NCBI GenBank assembly: GCA_003194525.1
Contig: NBIV01000094.1
Location: 124,001 to 188,000 of the forward strand
DNA length: 64,000 nt
Origin: Gracilariopsis chorda
Taxonomy: Eukaryota; Rhodophyta; Florideophyceae; Gracilariales; Gracilariaceae
Direction of reading: 5' to 3'
The stretch's first letter is position 1. Every line of letters begins with the position of its first letter. Below, one piece after another: positions 63,413 through 64,000 of this stretch. Under the pieces are notes generated by a model, which was not told the origin of the DNA, ran no database searches, and worked only from the letters and a program-made list of their open reading frames with translations. A program made the translations under genes and the position numbers.

Positions 63413-64000
63413 TTACTGGTTCCGTATCGCGTGCGACGCACCCCTTTTCCAGAAAGAAAACAAAAGGGTGAAAAAAAGAAGCATTAGAGCACGATTTTCC
63501 AGTGCCGAGTTCATTTCTGCTTTGTCGAGGGCTATGTGTGCGTGGTCATCATGCTCCGCTACGTCTTCATCATACTGAGATCCTTCATCGCTGCTGCTGT
63601 CATCCGCGAGGAAGAAATCTGCAAGTGGCTCCGCTGACACAAAGGCCTTTTCCTTCTTGAGTTTTTCAGGTGGGGAGCGAACTTCATGGAAACTGTGCTT
63701 GTCACGAGCGAGATGGTTCTCACCACAAACCCAGCATCCTCGTATCTTTGCAGACCCTTTCTTTCTACCAAGCCCATACGGTCGTCTGTGATGCCTGTTG
63801 GTTGCGGCCTGCCCAGGAATATCTTCTATTCAATCCATACAGTGGGTTGGAGGACATCTCTAAGCTTTCTCCTGCCGAGCCTGGTGCACTAGAGAGTAGT
63901 GCTGCGATGCACTGAATGGCAATCTCGGAGGAATCGGGCGGTTTTACCTTCAGGGTGCGCGCCAGGTATGGTATATCTGCTGCGGCTACTATCTGATCCT
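63413..64000 (-). pseudogene. Copia-2 Gag C-terminal part, partial at the window edge
   Basis: From the right edge: DIPYLARTLKVKPPDSSEIA, then GCWVCGENHLARDKHSFHEV (zinc knuckle with CxxCxxxH; the last Cys is His), then an acidic segment LADFFLADDSSSDEGSQYDE. Frame changes near 63760. The gene continues beyond base 64000. Confidence 0.6.

Larger units (their letters stand above)
57969..64000 (-). mobile_element. Copia-2, Ty1/copia-type element running off the right edge
   Basis: On the minus strand, right to left: Gag zinc knuckle, protease, GAG-pre-integrase, integrase, reverse transcriptase, RNase H. Integrase before RT is the copia order. LTRs are not seen (one lies beyond the right edge; the other is not recognised left of 57969). 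RT is split by a 2.15 kb insertion at 59317-61470. Many frameshifts and stops. Confidence 0.8.

Noticed and set aside
1-64000. CRISPR arrays, prokaryotic operons, ribosomal RNA genes
   Set aside because: No regularly spaced repeats with unique spacers, no operon-like gene strings with ribosome-binding sites, and no recognisable rRNA segments were seen.

Overview
The window is eukaryotic, transposon-packed DNA with almost no intact host genes. It holds remnants of at least six classes of mobile element: a DUF659-type hAT transposon, a Helitron, a pogo/Tigger-like DDE transposon, a PIF/Harbinger transposon, three Ty3/gypsy LTR retrotransposons (called A, B and C here) and two Ty1/copia-type elements. 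A spliced three-exon gene with consensus GTAAGT...CAG introns, TATA boxes and chromodomain-bearing retroelements all exclude a prokaryote. I lean towards an alga (a red alga would fit) but a fungus-like or other protist genome cannot be excluded from sequence alone.

Layout: 0-0.6 kb, broken tail of a coatomer alpha (COPI) gene; 1.2-3.4 kb, decayed hAT transposase (minus); 7.2-11.3 kb, decayed Helitron RepHel (plus) lacking its helicase motor; 11.7-13.5 kb, the one long intact ORF, a pogo-like transposase (plus); 14.0-21.7 kb, gypsy element A (minus) with a solo LTR of family C inside it; 22.6-33.3 kb, gypsy chromovirus B (minus); 34.3-37.4 kb, the only host-like stretch, with a broken leucine-rich-repeat gene (minus) and a spliced gene of unknown function (plus); 38.4-39.3 kb, Harbinger transposase (minus); 42.0-45.8 kb plus 57.3-57.7 kb, a copia element (plus) split by the full-length gypsy chromovirus C (45,840-57,328, minus, GGAGC target duplication); 57.97-64.0 kb, a second copia element (minus), whose reverse transcriptase is split by a 2.15 kb insertion built of tandem promoter-bearing repeats, and which runs off the right edge.

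The most interesting signal is in the gypsy elements. All three carry a long reading frame on the strand opposite to gag-pol, between integrase and the 3' LTR. In B and C these antisense proteins are recognisably homologous from end to end although the elements have diverged; in A the antisense protein is different and shows a Cys-His-Asp arrangement like a thiol protease. In A and B a TATA box lies 42-45 bp inside the 3' LTR, pointing towards the antisense frame. This looks like a recurrent antisense accessory gene module of this retrotransposon group.

The nesting gives a relative history: copia-1 is older than C; A is older than the C-family insertion that left the solo LTR; copia-2 is older than the tandem-repeat insertion. 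Nearly every transposon gene has stops or frameshifts, so most are dead copies; pogo-like transposase is the exception.
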